From: Euonymus europaeus
Lineage: Eukaryota; Streptophyta; Magnoliopsida; Celastrales; Celastraceae
Reading direction: 5' to 3'
DNA length: 64,000 bases
Assembly: GCA_963580455.1 (NCBI GenBank)
Contig: OY756964.1
Location: 25,456,001-25,520,000, forward strand
Numbering within the stretch: the first letter of the stretch is position 1; each line of letters begins with the position of its first letter. The notes under the pieces are model-generated. The model was not told the origin of the DNA, searched no databases, and was given only the letters and a program-made list of their open reading frames with translations. Positions 23,044-35,469 of the stretch are shown one piece after another. The position numbers and the translations under genes are program-made.

Positions 23044-23669
23044 CAGGGGCGGACGCAGGAGTAAATGTTGGAGGGGGCCAAAATAATTTTATGAATATAC
23101 ATCTTACATTACATCTGTAATATCGCTCTTTAAGGTCACGAAAATCATCTATAACTGAATCCATATTAAACTTTTCAGCAATTTCTTTTTCAATATAAAC
23201 TACTAAACAATTAGAGAGAAAGTCATCTTTCATCTTGTTTCGAAGCTTAGTCTTAACTATCTTCATAGCCGAAAACGATCGCTCCGTAGTAACTGTCGAA
23301 ACTGGAAGTGTAAGAATAAGTGTTACAACTCTATACAGAAGTGGATAAATTTCAAATTTTCTTGTTTTCACCATCCATTGACACAAATCAGATATAGTTG
23401 ACAATGTTTCAAAATCAGGAAGGTTTCGAACATGATCAAAATGCTCAAATTGCATCCTTAGTTGCACCATTTCATGATTGGCAAAGTCTTGTGGGTTTGC
23501 CTAATCCTTGGGTTTTATATATATCATCATATGGGCTGCCGGGTGAAAAATTTATTATTTGGGGGGGCCTCATAGGTAATTACAATATATTAACTCTTAA
23601 AAAAAAATGGGGGGGGGGGGGGGGGGGGGTGCTAGAGCCCCCCCTACTCAAAGCATCCGTCCGCCCCTG
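23044..23669 (-). mobile_element. Non-autonomous hAT transposon carrying a transposase C-terminus
   Basis: Terminal inverted repeats CAGGGGCGGACG (23044-23055) and CGTCCGCCCCTG (23658-23669) are perfect over 12 bp. The 8-bp sequence CCGAGTAC occurs on both sides (23036-23043 and 23670-23677), the duplication length expected of hAT elements. The minus strand codes for part of a transposase; most of the gene is missing, so the element depends on a partner. An A run and a 21-G run lie near the right end. Confidence 0.93.
23110..23470 (-). pseudogene. hAT transposase fragment (C-terminal dimerisation domain)
   Basis: The frame contains the hAT C-terminal dimerisation motif: LPVSTVTTERSFSAMKIVKT, then LRNKMKDDFLSNCLVVYIEKEI. 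This matches plant hAT transposases related to TTF-type zinc-finger proteins. The N-terminal zinc finger and the catalytic core are absent. The frame runs on past the left inverted repeat to 23015, but homology ends near 23110. Confidence 0.85.
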
Positions 23670-23677
23670 CCGAGTAC
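23670..23677. repeat. hAT target-site duplication (right)
   Basis: CCGAGTAC, identical to 23036-23043, flanks the right inverted repeat. Confidence 0.93.
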
Positions 23678-24275
23678 AATTCAGCAAGCATGTGTTTTCA
23701 GAGAATCCACTAATCCCAAACTGAGGTCGGACTCGTCACAAGCAAACTCATCCGATAAGTAGATTAGTTGAGTCGAGATTCAGATCAAACCACTTAAAAA
23801 TAGTGACGCTTGCTTAGTATGAAATTCCCGCTAGGCTGTGATATTAGTAGCGTTTCTCGTAATGTACAGACAACGTATAAGTTGTTGTGCAAAAAGAAAC
23901 TAAACTTATAAGCTGACGTATATGCTCTGTCTAATGAACACAAAAACCTAACAAAACCCAAAATTGGTTTAAGCCATTCTTTAAGGATTCAATCTCTATT
24001 TCAGTTTGTAAGTTCCTTAGTGTCACATCCCTTTGTGAACAATACAAACAAACCAAATTGGGTTCAGGCTTCAACATCCGATGACAAAAAATAAATATAA
24101 ACAATGGCACCAGCCTAAAAGTAAGGAGGACAAGTGATGTGTTAAGCACTCTTGTATGTATACAACTCATTTGAGCTCTACAAGAGCTATGTACCCGGTG
24201 TACCCGGACTCAATTCTAATCTAATTCTTTTGCTATAATTGAAAACCACAAAAATTGGTTAGTGTTACAAGACCC
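23678..24275. other. Spacer and 3' UTR of the PM-ANT1-like gene
   Basis: No gene beyond the probable 3' UTR of the minus-strand carrier. The frame at 23931-24170 (-) lies in this UTR region and has no domain. Confidence 0.4.
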
Positions 24276-26678
24276 CTACAACCTACCCCATTTCATGAAT
24301 TTCTTAACTTCATCAAACAAGACCAGGATTGCTGCAGAACCGGTACTTCTAAACATGCTTGAAACTGCCCCACGATAAAATGAAGGCACTCCCTCTGTTC
24401 TATAAATTTTCTTCCAGCAGTCTAGTGTACTTTGATACATTGGTTTTTCCAAGCCTGATTGCATCATCATCCGCCTTCGAACTGTATCCAAAGGATACGA
24501 CAACAATGCAGCAGATGTTGCGACTGCCTGAGCTACAATCCAGCGCTTCCACAGAGGTACTGGTTTAGAATCTTTAGACATAACTTCCTTAATAGTATCA
24601 AAACCTCCAAAATATAATCCGCGATGGACAACCATCCCCTGCAGAGATGCAGGAAGCCCTCTGTAAATTCCCGAATCCCATCTTTATTGCGAATGGTGGA
24701 AAGGAAATGGCTGATACCTTGAAACTGTCGAACTTCAGTTCTTCCCATATCAGCAGCAAGGCGGGTATGTGCAATATCGAGTGGGTAGATTAGAATCAAT
24801 GTTGTACAACCAGCAGCACCACCAGCAAGGAAGTTGGCGGATGCACCTGACAGAATTTGACAGTCTGGAGGGTTGCCGCTCCTTAAAGTACTCCTATAAA
24901 GATCCTGCAAAGAAAAAATTGATTAGGCCACGTTCTTGTTCTTGTCAGAGTATGTAACTCAACTAAACCAAATATGATTCTCTCTTATTTACTGCAAAAT
25001 TTCTGGTTTACCACTAACTTTATTTCCCCACACTGGAGGCAAACCATATATGAGGTTTTTATGCATGCATCTAAGGAAGCAAAACCAAGTCCCGTGTTGC
25101 AAATAAATCAACTGATACTCTGCAAACATACAATAGACTGTCACCAAAGAAACCTGCAAGGACGATGGTCCACTACAAAGACGTTACTAAGCCCTTCAAA
25201 ATGCATACTTGTGAGGGTAGAACCCATATAATAACCAACTCAAATAGGAGGGGAAAAGATGCATAAAGCCTTTGAACTCAATATCACAGATTCACAGTGT
25301 CAGCATTTCCAATGTTCATCTCCTCCAGTGCATTAGAAAATCATGTGGAAGATAGCTTTTCCAGTGCAGCTCTCAATTCATTGAAAAAACGACCATCTTG
25401 CTCTACTAACACAGTTTGTAATCTTTTTTGGGTCCACATGATTTTGGTGTTTGGGAGTCTGTGGGGGCAACGTTAAACCTCAGTGCTATTGGTCAGGCAT
25501 AGGGCGCCACAGGGGCAGTTTGCTACTTTGCTCTCATTTTATTTGCTTGCTAAAGCCTATATATCAGGTCTTCTATTGCTACCAAATTGAAAAGTTAAAC
25601 TTCAACAAAAAAAAATTTAGTTCACAACAGCCATTTGTTGTAATAAATTAGAAGGTCAACAGATTGCTACAAATTCTAGCTGCCCAACAAAGTTCGTTCT
25701 AAGAAAAAAAGAAAACAGTCCTTTCATTTTCTCTCTAATTTTGCATTACCTTGATAATTGTAATTTATTTGCTGTATCAGTTTTAAAAAATTTCTCCCAA
25801 TATACACCCAAAAAAGAAGAAGACTATTCCAGGAAAATATTTTGTTATAAGCATTTACATAAAGTAGAGAGTAGTGACTGTTCTTAAATCTTAAAGCTAA
25901 ATTTACCTCCTTTCCACTTTAAAGTTTAAACGTTCAAGATTGATTTTTGGGCTTATCTTGTAAATTGCATAAAAGAATCCATCTAATAGTGTCCAATTTA
26001 CGCTAATTGAATCTCTACTGATCAAACACTCCATGGAAGGGAAAAAAAACTCCGTTCGGCATTTTGAAATTTGATATTCTCCATCGACATCCCACCCATT
26101 TCCTAAGACTACCTCTCTTGCAATATAAAAAAGAGCATTCTTTGCATCTATTCAACCCTTCACTAGGTCCATGAAAGAAATTAATGACACGGGCATTTTA
26201 TAAAGCACCTAGTGCTCCAAATATGTCAATGACTATAATACAAGCATTGGGATGAAGAAAAGACATATTAAGAAAAATAAAAATCACACGGGCATTTTAT
26301 CAAGCACCTAATGCTCAAAAGAAATCAACTAGTATAATATGAACCAGGAAATCAAGAAAACGTTATGAATACCTTGAGGGAGAAATTAAGGGCAGCGGAG
26401 GGGCAATGTCGAAGGACGCTACTGCCATTGCCTCTCCATAGAGAAAGAACGCCTTCCTCTCTGATCGTGCGAAAAATACAATCGAGCATACCCTTGAATT
26501 TACGGCTCCTTCCGATAGAGAGGTTGCTCTCCTGGGTTTGCAACAGCAGCTTGGTCCTCTCAATCGGGGCCACAATCGTATACGCCACTCCTCCCATGAT
26601 CGCCCCAGCCAACATATTTCTGTGGAAGCTACTGAACCAAACATATCCCCCTCTGTTCTTTTCTGTGTCATCAAACAT
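24276..26678 (-). CDS. PM-ANT1: Plasma-membrane-type adenine nucleotide carrier (PM-ANT1-like), with a 1-bp frameshift
   Basis: Two exons: 26678-26373 and 24904-24276, separated by a 1468-bp intron. The conceptual product is about 311 aa. It shows the ADP/ATP carrier layout, with PIERTK (exon 1), PLDIAHTR and PLDTVRRRMMMQSG; RRRMMM is the nucleotide-carrier signature. MLAGAIMGGV, SLWRGNGSSVLR, STLDCWKKIYRTEG and FRSTGSAAILV match At5g56450 (PM-ANT1) from memory, a family member placed in the plasma membrane and linked to ATP export in pollen. Exon 2 is 629 bases, one short. At 24670-24672 a G run reads GGG on the gene strand where GGGG is needed to pass from DGIR into GIYRGL. Beyond that point the correct frame is at 24276-24635. 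It is either a pseudogene or a consensus error in a real gene. Confidence 0.85.
24905..26372 (-). other. Intron of the PM-ANT1-like gene with a short internal duplication
   Basis: GT-AG intron of 1468 bases. A segment beginning ACACGGGCATTTTAT is present twice, from about 26187 and 26286 (period about 99). No other gene is seen inside it. Confidence 0.6.
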
Positions 26679-26739
26679 CTTTGATCATTCTTCGACCCCC
26701 AAGAAACCCAGGGGAGAAAAATCAATCTTTCCCTCTAAA

Positions 26740-29300
26740 TTCCCTGATCACAGAAAAACGATTATTTTAAATGGAACCCTCTCGTCCTCTCAATGCACAA
26801 ATTCTTGCAAAAATGGGCGTTGGCTTACTATTAACAAAGATAACAATTCGATCACGGAAACTGGATTACAGACTTTAATATTGAGCGAGTTTGATCAACA
26901 AACGGATCATTTAAAATGGAAATTTAGCCCTTCTTAGGGGATATGAAGATTGGGGAATAATGGGTATTCACTTCAACGGGGCAGTGGGTGTACGGATAAG
27001 CGTGACTTCACCGCAAATTTGCCCAACAACAGGGTCGTTTGGATGAGAATATATTTCAGAGAATATATTCTTACCGTAAAGTGTAAAATGTTGAGGGTGT
27101 CTAAAAATATGGATGATAGCTATATTCTGAAATAAATAGGGTGCCAATTAAGATAAAAAATCTAAACTATAAGTTGTTTTATGAGATATTTGGATGTGGT
27201 CATAAAACGTAATTTATGAGTATTAAAATTTATTGAAAAAATTTATTTGTATACTTAAAAAGTCTACTTCGTATTTTTTATTTTTTTTATAAACAAAATT
27301 TTAAAATATTTTATTTCTGAAAATACATAATAAATTTCAAAAAGAATTACATATTCGAACATAATACATAATTTTTTTTTCTAACAAGACTCATTATCGA
27401 TGATTTTTAATATATTTTTTTAATTACATTATTTTTCGAAAACAATGTAATTAATATTTATGTTATATAATTATGTTTTTTTCACTATTATAACTTAAAC
27501 AATAAGTGTTAAATCTTAAAGGGAATAAATTTATTAAATCCTAACGAGCTCGTATATCGTATTTTTATGCTGTAACAAATAAATTTAAATGAGTGATTCC
27601 ACTTTAATGAATTTTATAACAAAATAGCCCAATCGATTGGTTGGCCCGATGTGATTGATATCTTTCCGTGCAATTGTTTCACGTACATTCAGGTAAGATG
27701 ATGTCACACATACATCTATATTCAATTATTTAGTACACAACATAGATATTTTATTTTTATGAGATTAGATTCCAAAACATATATATTTCATTTTACACCT
27801 CCCATTTTCAAAATTTGCATTTCACACATTATAATTTATGTTTTCTAGCAGTCTGCACACTGGATAGGTTTTCACTCTGTCGGGCAGCCAAACTGTCCAT
27901 ATGGCACGTGCATCAAGATAGCGAACATTGAAATCGAGCTGAGAACATCTTGACCAATCGAAGTGCCATCTCGATAGATCATTTTTGGACAAATGAGCAA
28001 CACCACCTCAAAAATTCTCAGATCACAAAAAAACTTAGGGAAATTGTGGAACAATCATTACTAAAGGCAAAGAATCAAGAGGGGGATTCACCTCTCCGAC
28101 AATCACGAAAAAATGAGATCTTTTAAAACTGATTAAATTTATATGAAACGTGGGTCTCGGTGTTAGTTAGATGATTACGAACTCTGAACTTTTTGTTGCC
28201 GGAATGGAGAGCTTCGATGACACTCAACTTTCCTACTAGTATTTCAATTGATTTGAGAGTCAGAATGTCTCCTTGAAAATTCACCTCGGAAACTCCTTAG
28301 CTCACATTTCTTCTAGAACATTTCACTTAACCACAATCAAGAAGTCACTTCCAATGTGTACTACCCTGATCGCCTGATATGTCAATAAGAACAAGCTAGT
28401 TAGTTTAACATATCGAAAGAGTTATAATCCTAAATTAATTAAAATACAATCTTTATTGCTATCAAAGTTTAGGCCCACTTTTCAAAATTTAGGATCATGA
28501 TTATGGTGAATCTATAGTTCGTAAACTTTACAAAATTAGAAAAGGGGTGTGTAACATTATGGGGGGTTAATCTATACTTCATTCACAGTTCGAAAGGCAG
28601 ACATAAAGGGGTATATAATATATATATTGCCACTATGATTATATAGGCCCACTTTTCAATAATTTATGTAGACAAAAGCACATTTTTCCAAGTCTAATAA
28701 TCTAGGCATGATGTTACTTTCAAATAATAAACAAATTAACATGAAGGAATGATGAGCTGGGGATCATAATATATGAGTGATATCAAAGTAATGATAAATT
28801 AAGCATGCAAAGTCCCAATGGAGACAAACAAAATAATACTTCTGCTTCCCCTTTTCACACCCCGATGAAGGAAGACACGTAAACCCACTGAGCACATACA
28901 TATACATATATGTCATTTGAATATTTTATATAAATTATATAAACTCGGGTCGTCGGACTCTAGCGCTCAAAGACTGATGGCAACACGTAGATATTTTTAT
29001 CTCTGTAGATAAACATGGACAGCAATTTTGGTATGTATACACCGTACGTATACTTCATCATGATCGTTCTGGTGGAGATAGGATTTTGCCAGACAATGGG
29101 CTCAAAAAGGAGAGAAATGACTATATATATATGTATGTATGTATATGAATTCACGTGATAAAGCCAGAAAATAAGGGGCATGAGAGGCACATAACGAAGA
29201 AGAGCTGGCTTGCACAATTTTGTGATACTGACGCCTATGAGTCTCCTACTCTCCTTTTATCTTTTGCGCCATGCAATTGTCTCACTGTGCGTGTGTGTAT
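26740..29300. other. Intergenic region, AT-rich, with repeat remnants
   Basis: No gene supported. About 27027-27140 has GTTTGGATGAGAATAT and inverted copies resembling the MITE family at 4316. About 27485-27580 matches the repeat at 34245-34430. About 27850-28330 is less AT-rich and may be an old transposon fragment, but no domain is readable. Confidence 0.4.
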
Positions 29301-29304
29301 ATAT

Positions 29305-30007
29305 TGAGAAATTCTCTTATTTAAAATAATGTGCACTTAATTATTTGAGGTGTAAGAATATTTTTAAAAAACTTGAATTTTTTTTTGTTTGTGTTTAATA
29401 TCTAATGATATATTTTTTGTACAAAATAAAAATCAATTGCAACCCGAAAAGTGAATGCAATGTTTTGTGTTTTATATTCAACGGTCTAGAATTATCATGC
29501 GTTTTTCATGTTGAATTTGATTTTTGTTTCAAACAAAAAATATATCATTAGATTCGTATATATCAAATACAAACATATTTTTTTCAAGTTTTTTTAAAAA
29601 TGTCTTCAACCTCAAAAGATCAAGTGCACATTTTAGATGCATATAAAAAAATTTCCATATATATGAAAACACTAGTTTTTAATTTTAGGGTCACCTTTAG
29701 AGTTCAAATCATTTGTAAAATAAATTTGAAATAATTATATTTATATTTTGATCAAATTTATAAATATAGCAATTTTTTTTATTCGAAATAAAAAAAAACA
29801 ACTTGTAAAGTGAATGATGAAATATCTTGTTTAATATTGAATTATCCAAAATTATCATACACTTTTCTTATTGAATTTAATTTTTGTTTCGAACAAAAAA
29901 TACATCATTGAATTCATAAGATCCATTAAAATATAAAACATAATTTTTCCAAATTAAAATTAAAATATTTTACACCTAAAAATTAGAACCTCGTAAGAGA
30001 ATTCTTG
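29305..30007. repeat. Nested fold-back repeat (MITE-like)
   Basis: 29313-29440 is an imperfect inverted copy of about 29520-29645; both contain TAATGATATATTTTTTGT or its inverse, and GTGCACTT or AAGTGCAC. A diverged second copy follows at about 29847-29920, sharing TTTTTGTTTC and AACAAAAAAT with 29520-29545. The outer edges, AATTCTCTTA (29309) and TAAGAGAATT (near 30000), are inverse to each other. There is no coding capacity. Probably two related elements, one nested or adjacent. Confidence 0.55.
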
Positions 30008-30009
30008 CT

Positions 30010-31297
30010 ATCATCAACTATTCAGGACATTCCGTGTCCTAATTCTTACTAAACCAGTTAACCTAAAATTCTTTTCATACCAAGCTGTCCATTTTGTGTC
30101 ACCATATCTCTTTGATTTTAGAATAATACAAAGCATGATGGGATAGCTAGACAGTGTTGGACCCTCTCTTCATTTTTCAGTATCTAAATTACAGAAAGAA
30201 AGAAAAAAAAACAGAAAAAAGTCAGGTTTGGCCTTTTGAATTAAAGTTGGGTTCCTCTCGAACGCAAATTAATTAACCCATGAAGCATGTCTGCTGGAAT
30301 TCAATCAATGAACCAATCATGCCACTGTAAGTGCACACTGCACAGAGAGTAAAAAAGAATTTGCTTTTTGCCATGATTTATATCTACTTGAGGTTCACAT
30401 AATCCAACTAAATGATATATAAACAAACATTTTTCACCTCTCACACAACCAGCGTAACGAGTTTTAGAACATAAGAAACAATAATGATGCTCCATGAAAA
30501 ACAAATCCGTGCGAGTCCGTTACCAAAGCTAACAATATTTATTCTCTATGTAGATCGATCGTATTTAGTGCTTTAAAAGGCTTAATCTTTCCTTTTCACT
30601 TGGTTGCTCTTGCTTGGTATATACTTTTGATGGAAAGACAAAAGTGAGTAAACCCAGGCTTCAAATAAGGTCAATATATAGATTCCATTATTTGAAAAAT
30701 AGCAAATCAATAATTTAACCTTGTTTTTTAAAAAATTTCTAGTACTAGAAAGAAAACAAAGGAAAAGACAGAAAGTGCACGTCAGTACAAAGCCCCTGGT
30801 GTATGATTTTTTTTTTGAAAGGGTGAGGATGTGTTCTCAAAGAAATCATTTCTCATTCACATCTCTCTTTCACTTGGTTATTTATTTATTTATTTTTACT
30901 AAATTCTACATACAACCCCACTTTTGTAGCTAGCTTTTGTTGGATCTTCTTTGTTGGTATGAATGAACTCATCACCAGCAAAGATTGCCTTTGGAACCAT
31001 GAAGGATGATTGATGACTTTAAGGTACATCTGGTGTGCTAAAACCCACTTAAGAATTTGTATTACTTTCTTCTTCTTTTGTTTCTAGTTCTTCTGTCTGT
31101 CTCTGTACCTCACTTATCTTCAAGAACACTGATAAAATTGAACAAAAGTTTGGATTTTTAGTCTTATCATATTTCCACTTTTTTACTACTTTTTCTAAAT
31201 TAGGGTTTCCCCACTAAGATCCTGTCAAAGATGTAAAAGCTAATATTTATGGTATCAATGAATCTTGCAGTTTGTGTCATCATCCACAAGTTTATTT
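30010..31297 (+). promoter_or_regulatory. Upstream region and 5' leader of the IDD gene
   Basis: Non-coding stretch before the IDD ATG. The final 250 bases are CT-rich (TTCTTCTTTTG, TCTGTCTGTCTC) as in a 5' UTR. An AG just before 31271 may end a leader intron. No distinct control motif was assigned. Confidence 0.4.
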
Positions 31298-33083
31298 ATG
31301 ATGGATGAGAGTATGTCAAATTTGACTTGTGCATCTCGTGATGTAAGTGCTTCTTCTGGGTATGCACAACCACCACCAGCAAAGAAGAAAAGAAGTCTAC
31401 CAGGAAACCCAGGTCTCAAATCAAACGCAACCAAACTATACTTTTCTCAATTTGATTACTTCAAAGTTTATGTTTTTGTTAACTTAAGCTGGGTTTTGAA
31501 CCAGACCCAGATGCAGAAGTGATAGCTTTATCTCCAAAAAGTCTCTTGGCAACAAACAGATATGTGTGCGAGATCTGCAACAAAGGGTTTCAGAGAGACC
31601 AGAACCTTCAGCTTCATAGAAGAGGACACAACCTTCCATGGAAGCTAAAGCAAAGAACAAACAAAGAGGTGAGGAAGAAAGTGTATTTGTGCCCAGAAAC
31701 AACTTGTGTGCACCATGACCCTTCAAGGGCTCTGGGAGACCTCAGTGGAATCAAGAAGCACTTTTGCAGAAAGCATGGTGAGAAGAAGTGGAAGTGTGAA
31801 AAGTGCTCAAAGAAATATGCTGTTCAATCAGATTGGAAAGCTCACTCCAAGATTTGTGGCACCAGAGAGTACAGGTGTGATTGTGGCACCCTTTTCTCAA
31901 GGTAAGAATACCCACATAATCAAGTCATAGAAGATTCACAATTCAATACGATTCTGAGTTGTTGTTTCATTAATTCTGAGCCAACCCCCCATCTGGGTAG
32001 GTAACCGGCTGTATTACTTGCATGCACTGTCTTGTACTGTTAGGTGGGGAAGAGAGAAAAATACAAAAAGCTGCCAACTGGTTAAGACTCTTTTGCTTCA
32101 TTTTGATTTGTTTTTATTGTTCTTGTTTTTATGTTTTCAGGAGGGACAGTTTCATCACTCACAGAGCCTTCTGTGATGCTTTAGCAGATGAGAGTGCAAG
32201 AGCAATCACAACCCAACTACAACAACCAGGCACATCAGGGTCCCAATCAGTCAGTTTGCATCAACTAAATGCCAACGGTGGTCATGTCCTTCAAGCACAA
32301 CCAATCAAAAGAGAAGCAGAATACAACCATCTGTTCAATCAAAAACCAGATCATCATAACATCCTACCATGGTTTGCTGGAGAAGCGGCAGCTGCTGCCC
32401 CAAGCTCCTCACAGATTAGTCTTTCTTCGCCATTGTTTTCATCAAACACTTTAGATCCCCAGCCATTTGGAAACCCTGGCCGGAACCGAAACCCTGATGA
32501 TCCTACCCTCTCTCACTTTAAAACACCAACCACTTTCCCACACATGTCTGCTACTGCATTGCTGCAAAAAGCAGCTCAAATGGGTGTGAACATGAGCAGC
32601 ATCTCCCCATCACCTGCAGCAGCAGTCCATAGGCCCCACCAGGTTCACATGTCCGAAACAAATACTGGTACTGCTGCTGGTCTGGGTTTGTCTTCATGTG
32701 AAAGTGGGTTTGTCCCAAGCAAAGCTGCCTCTGGTTTCATGGAACCAGCAACCGCAGCCCCATGTTCGTTTCTCCATGATATGATGACTTCTTTGTCTTC
32801 TGGGTTTGATGGGTCGCCATCTTTTGGTCAGGCTTTCATTGGATTGTTGAATCCAAAAAGACCAAACAATACCAACTTTCAGGAAAGTAATAGTACTAGT
32901 AGTACTACTTCAAAATCAGCAGATCAATCTCAACTAAGCAGAAGTGGTGATAGCTTGACCAGAGATTTCTTGGGTCTAAAAGCATTTTCTCACAGTGAGT
33001 TTCTCAATATGGTTAATCTCGATCACATTAACGCTTCTTCCACACCTGAACAGCGGAATCAGAACCAAACACCTTGGCATTAG
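31298..33083 (+). CDS. INDETERMINATE-domain (IDD) C2H2 zinc-finger transcription factor
   Basis: Three exons: 31298-31412, 31505-31901 and 32141-33083, in phase, about 484 aa. The nuclear signal KKKRSLPGNP is followed by the four-finger ID domain: finger 1 from C60 (YVCEICNKGFQRDQNLQLHR), finger 2 (YLCPETTCVHHDPSRALGD), and two C2HC fingers (WKCEKCSKKYAVQSDWKAH and YRCDCGTLFSRRDSFITH). The last intron interrupts finger 4, as usual in this family. The Ser/Gln/Asn-rich C-terminal part carries the conserved SALLQKAAQMG and TRDFLGLKAF motifs. IDD proteins bind DNA and act with GRAS proteins (SHR, SCR, DELLA) in patterning and gibberellin signalling. Start choice: MM at 31298 is the first ATG in frame. 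A broken copy lies at 47543-49042. The exact paralogue is not resolved. Confidence 0.94.
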
Positions 33084-34988
33084 CTAGCTTGTTCTGGATC
33101 AACATTTTCTTTCTTCCTCCATTTCCCTTTCTTCAATTTCGATCACTCCTTTTGTAGAGAGAGAGAGAGATCAAGGGTGTGGCCGGATGCATGTTCTTCA
33201 CTGTATGGTATGGATACAAAGTAAAATAGTGCATGCTCTTCACTGTTCCTCGTGTTCTGAACAATGTCCTGGTTTAGTTATATCAAAAATTCAACACACT
33301 CTGAACGGATGCATGTATCTATGTATATATATAAAAAATACAATTCCTTCTCCTCTCACTTCATGCAATTCCATTATATTTTCAAAGATTATTATTTAGG
33401 GAAGTTGCACGATATGATATGTTTTGTAAAATATATGGTCACTTGATCAGACAGCACGGAGGATTACACTAGCTAGACTTTCCTAATTAAGCCTTTCGAG
33501 TCATGAGCATGCCCGCATGTTTAAAGATTAATTATTAATGTTGCTGTAGTTTTCTTTCTAATAAACTTGATAAGCATTCAAGAAAAGACATGCGACTGTG
33601 CAGTAGGAGACGCATCACTATCCTGATTTCTAGTATTATATGTGAGGCTATGGTCCTATATCCTGTGGAAATGATTGAAGCTTGAAAAGAAGAACCATGT
33701 GGGTGAGTTACTCATACTGATCAGTAAAGGAGATGCTGTTTTTTTTTTTTGACACTTGAAAAAGGTTCGCATTTGGCTTGGATCCCGAGGAGGTCGAAGC
33801 TTTTTAATTTGTAGTAGTAGTATCAGTATGCCTACGACTCTCTCTCTCTCTCTCTCATTATCCTTTAATAATGCAGGGTATGGAACAGATGAAATAGGCG
33901 GGGCTGGTGAGTTATATTTAGTTTGAGATTGAGAAAATTTGGCTAAAAAGGATCATAATTTTAACTTTTTATTATTTTTTAAATGTTTTTGAATTTATTT
34001 TTGTAGTGTTTATTTCCAATTTTAATGTTTCGTTTTGCTATTTAAAATTGTAAACTCTTAACTTTTGTCGAATTTTGGTTAAATTTTTTCTGATCCTACT
34101 TTTGTTCAATTTTTGATATATCCCCTTTGTTATCCACACTTGATATCATTTACTACCCTAATAACCCGTACATATTTGGAAGAAGCAAAGTTGAGGAGTT
34201 AGTCGGCCGGAGAAGAAGCAGAGTAGGGGAGTTAATTGGGCCGCTCGTGTATCGTATTTTTATGTTGTAACATAAATAATAAGTGTTAAACCCTAAGGGG
34301 AACGGATTCGCTAAACCCTAACAGGTTCGTATATCAGATTTTCACATTATATCCTAAACAATAAGTGTTAAACCTTAAAGAGAATGATTTCGCTAAATCC
34401 TAACGAGCACTTATATGCTCAACATATTAATTAAGAAAACAAAATAATTAATTAAAAGAGAAAATTAATATATTTTCCTAAATTATATTTTATCCATTTA
34501 ATATATATTATTTTCTTAAAAACCTTCAACCTTGGCATGAATCTAGAAAATAAGTCAAATTAATTAAAAAATATAATAACTAAACTTAATTGTAAATAAG
34601 TTTAAATAAGTGACTTTATCCCTGATAAGTTTCATAAAATAAACCTACCTACAATTCTGCCTAAATTAGAAGTAAGATAGAATTTTAGGGCTTGGTTTGC
34701 TGTAGGATTGCCCGTAAAACCGTAAAGGAGTAAAGCCTCGCCTAAATGGGCTCTATAAGTGAGTCGGTCAAGTATGGGCTGGGCTGGATCACTATTTTCA
34801 TTACCTGGGCTCCAAAGTCTAAACAACTCAAGCCTGCCAAAATTATGGGTGGGGCTGTTTGAGGCGGTGGTAATACTGGTGGTCTGGGTTTATCCTCACA
34901 ACCGCCACATCGCCTACCTCCGGCTCTGAGGTATTCGTTAACGCGTGACCTCGAACGATCCAACGTTCCCCCCTGTTCTTCCTATACG
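33084..34988. other. Intergenic region between IDD and the copia element
   Basis: IDD 3' UTR (with a GA run near 33160), then non-coding DNA with a CT run near 33838. About 34245-34430 holds a tandem pair of an about 85-bp unit containing AATAAGTGTTAAACC, related to 27485-27580. The last ~90 bases (about 34915-34985) resemble 50100-50160 upstream of the FTSH4 pseudogene, and so are probably the displaced upstream region of the FTSH4 gene at 42022. Confidence 0.5.
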
Positions 34989-34993
34989 GTTCG

Positions 34994-35456
34994 TGTGGAT
35001 ATACGTCCACTAATAGATAAAACATAAGATAAATCAAATTGAGTGTTTGATTTATTCTTAGATATTATCTTAAGGTGATAAGGTAGTCACCTAATCAGTT
35101 TAGGAGACTTTAATTCTTATCACATAGATGCCTATAAATACAAGGGTTTCACTTGTATTTGACACACCAGAAATATACGTAAAATTTCTTTCTCTCTCTC
35201 TCTCTCTCTCTCTAAACTCTGATCTTCCCCTTCCGTGATCAAGGATAGTTAGGGTGTGAATAGTGGGAGGACTCTGGTAGCGATCCCCGAGCCCGGACGT
35301 GTTCGTGACATCATTGTCGTTGTGTGTTCGTGCTGTAAAGGAGTCCGTTGATCCATCTTGTAGTACGTGGAACCAAACTGTTCGATCCGTAATCTACGCT
35401 TCAACAGGTATTCCGCTGTGTACTAATACATGTATATGTATTATATTTTTCCTACA
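34994..35456 (+). repeat. 5' LTR of the copia element
   Basis: 463 bp, TG...CA termini, TATAAATA at 35133-35140, and a CT microsatellite at about 35188-35213. It shares the first ~115 bases and the end with the 3' LTR, but holds about 190 bases that the 3' LTR lacks. Confidence 0.93.
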
Positions 35457-35457
35457 T

Positions 35458-35469
35458 TGGTATCAGAGC
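35458..35469 (+). other. Primer-binding site (initiator Met-tRNA)
   Basis: TGGTATCAGAGC is complementary to the 3' end of plant initiator Met-tRNA, the standard minus-strand primer of copia elements. Confidence 0.93.

Noticed and set aside
27872..28054. 60-codon minus-strand frame possibly from an old retroelement
   Set aside because: No motif of any polymerase, integrase or gag family could be read with confidence.
34262..34330. AAACCCTAA motifs suggesting interstitial telomere repeats
   Set aside because: Only isolated single units inside a longer non-telomeric repeat; no tandem AAACCCT array.
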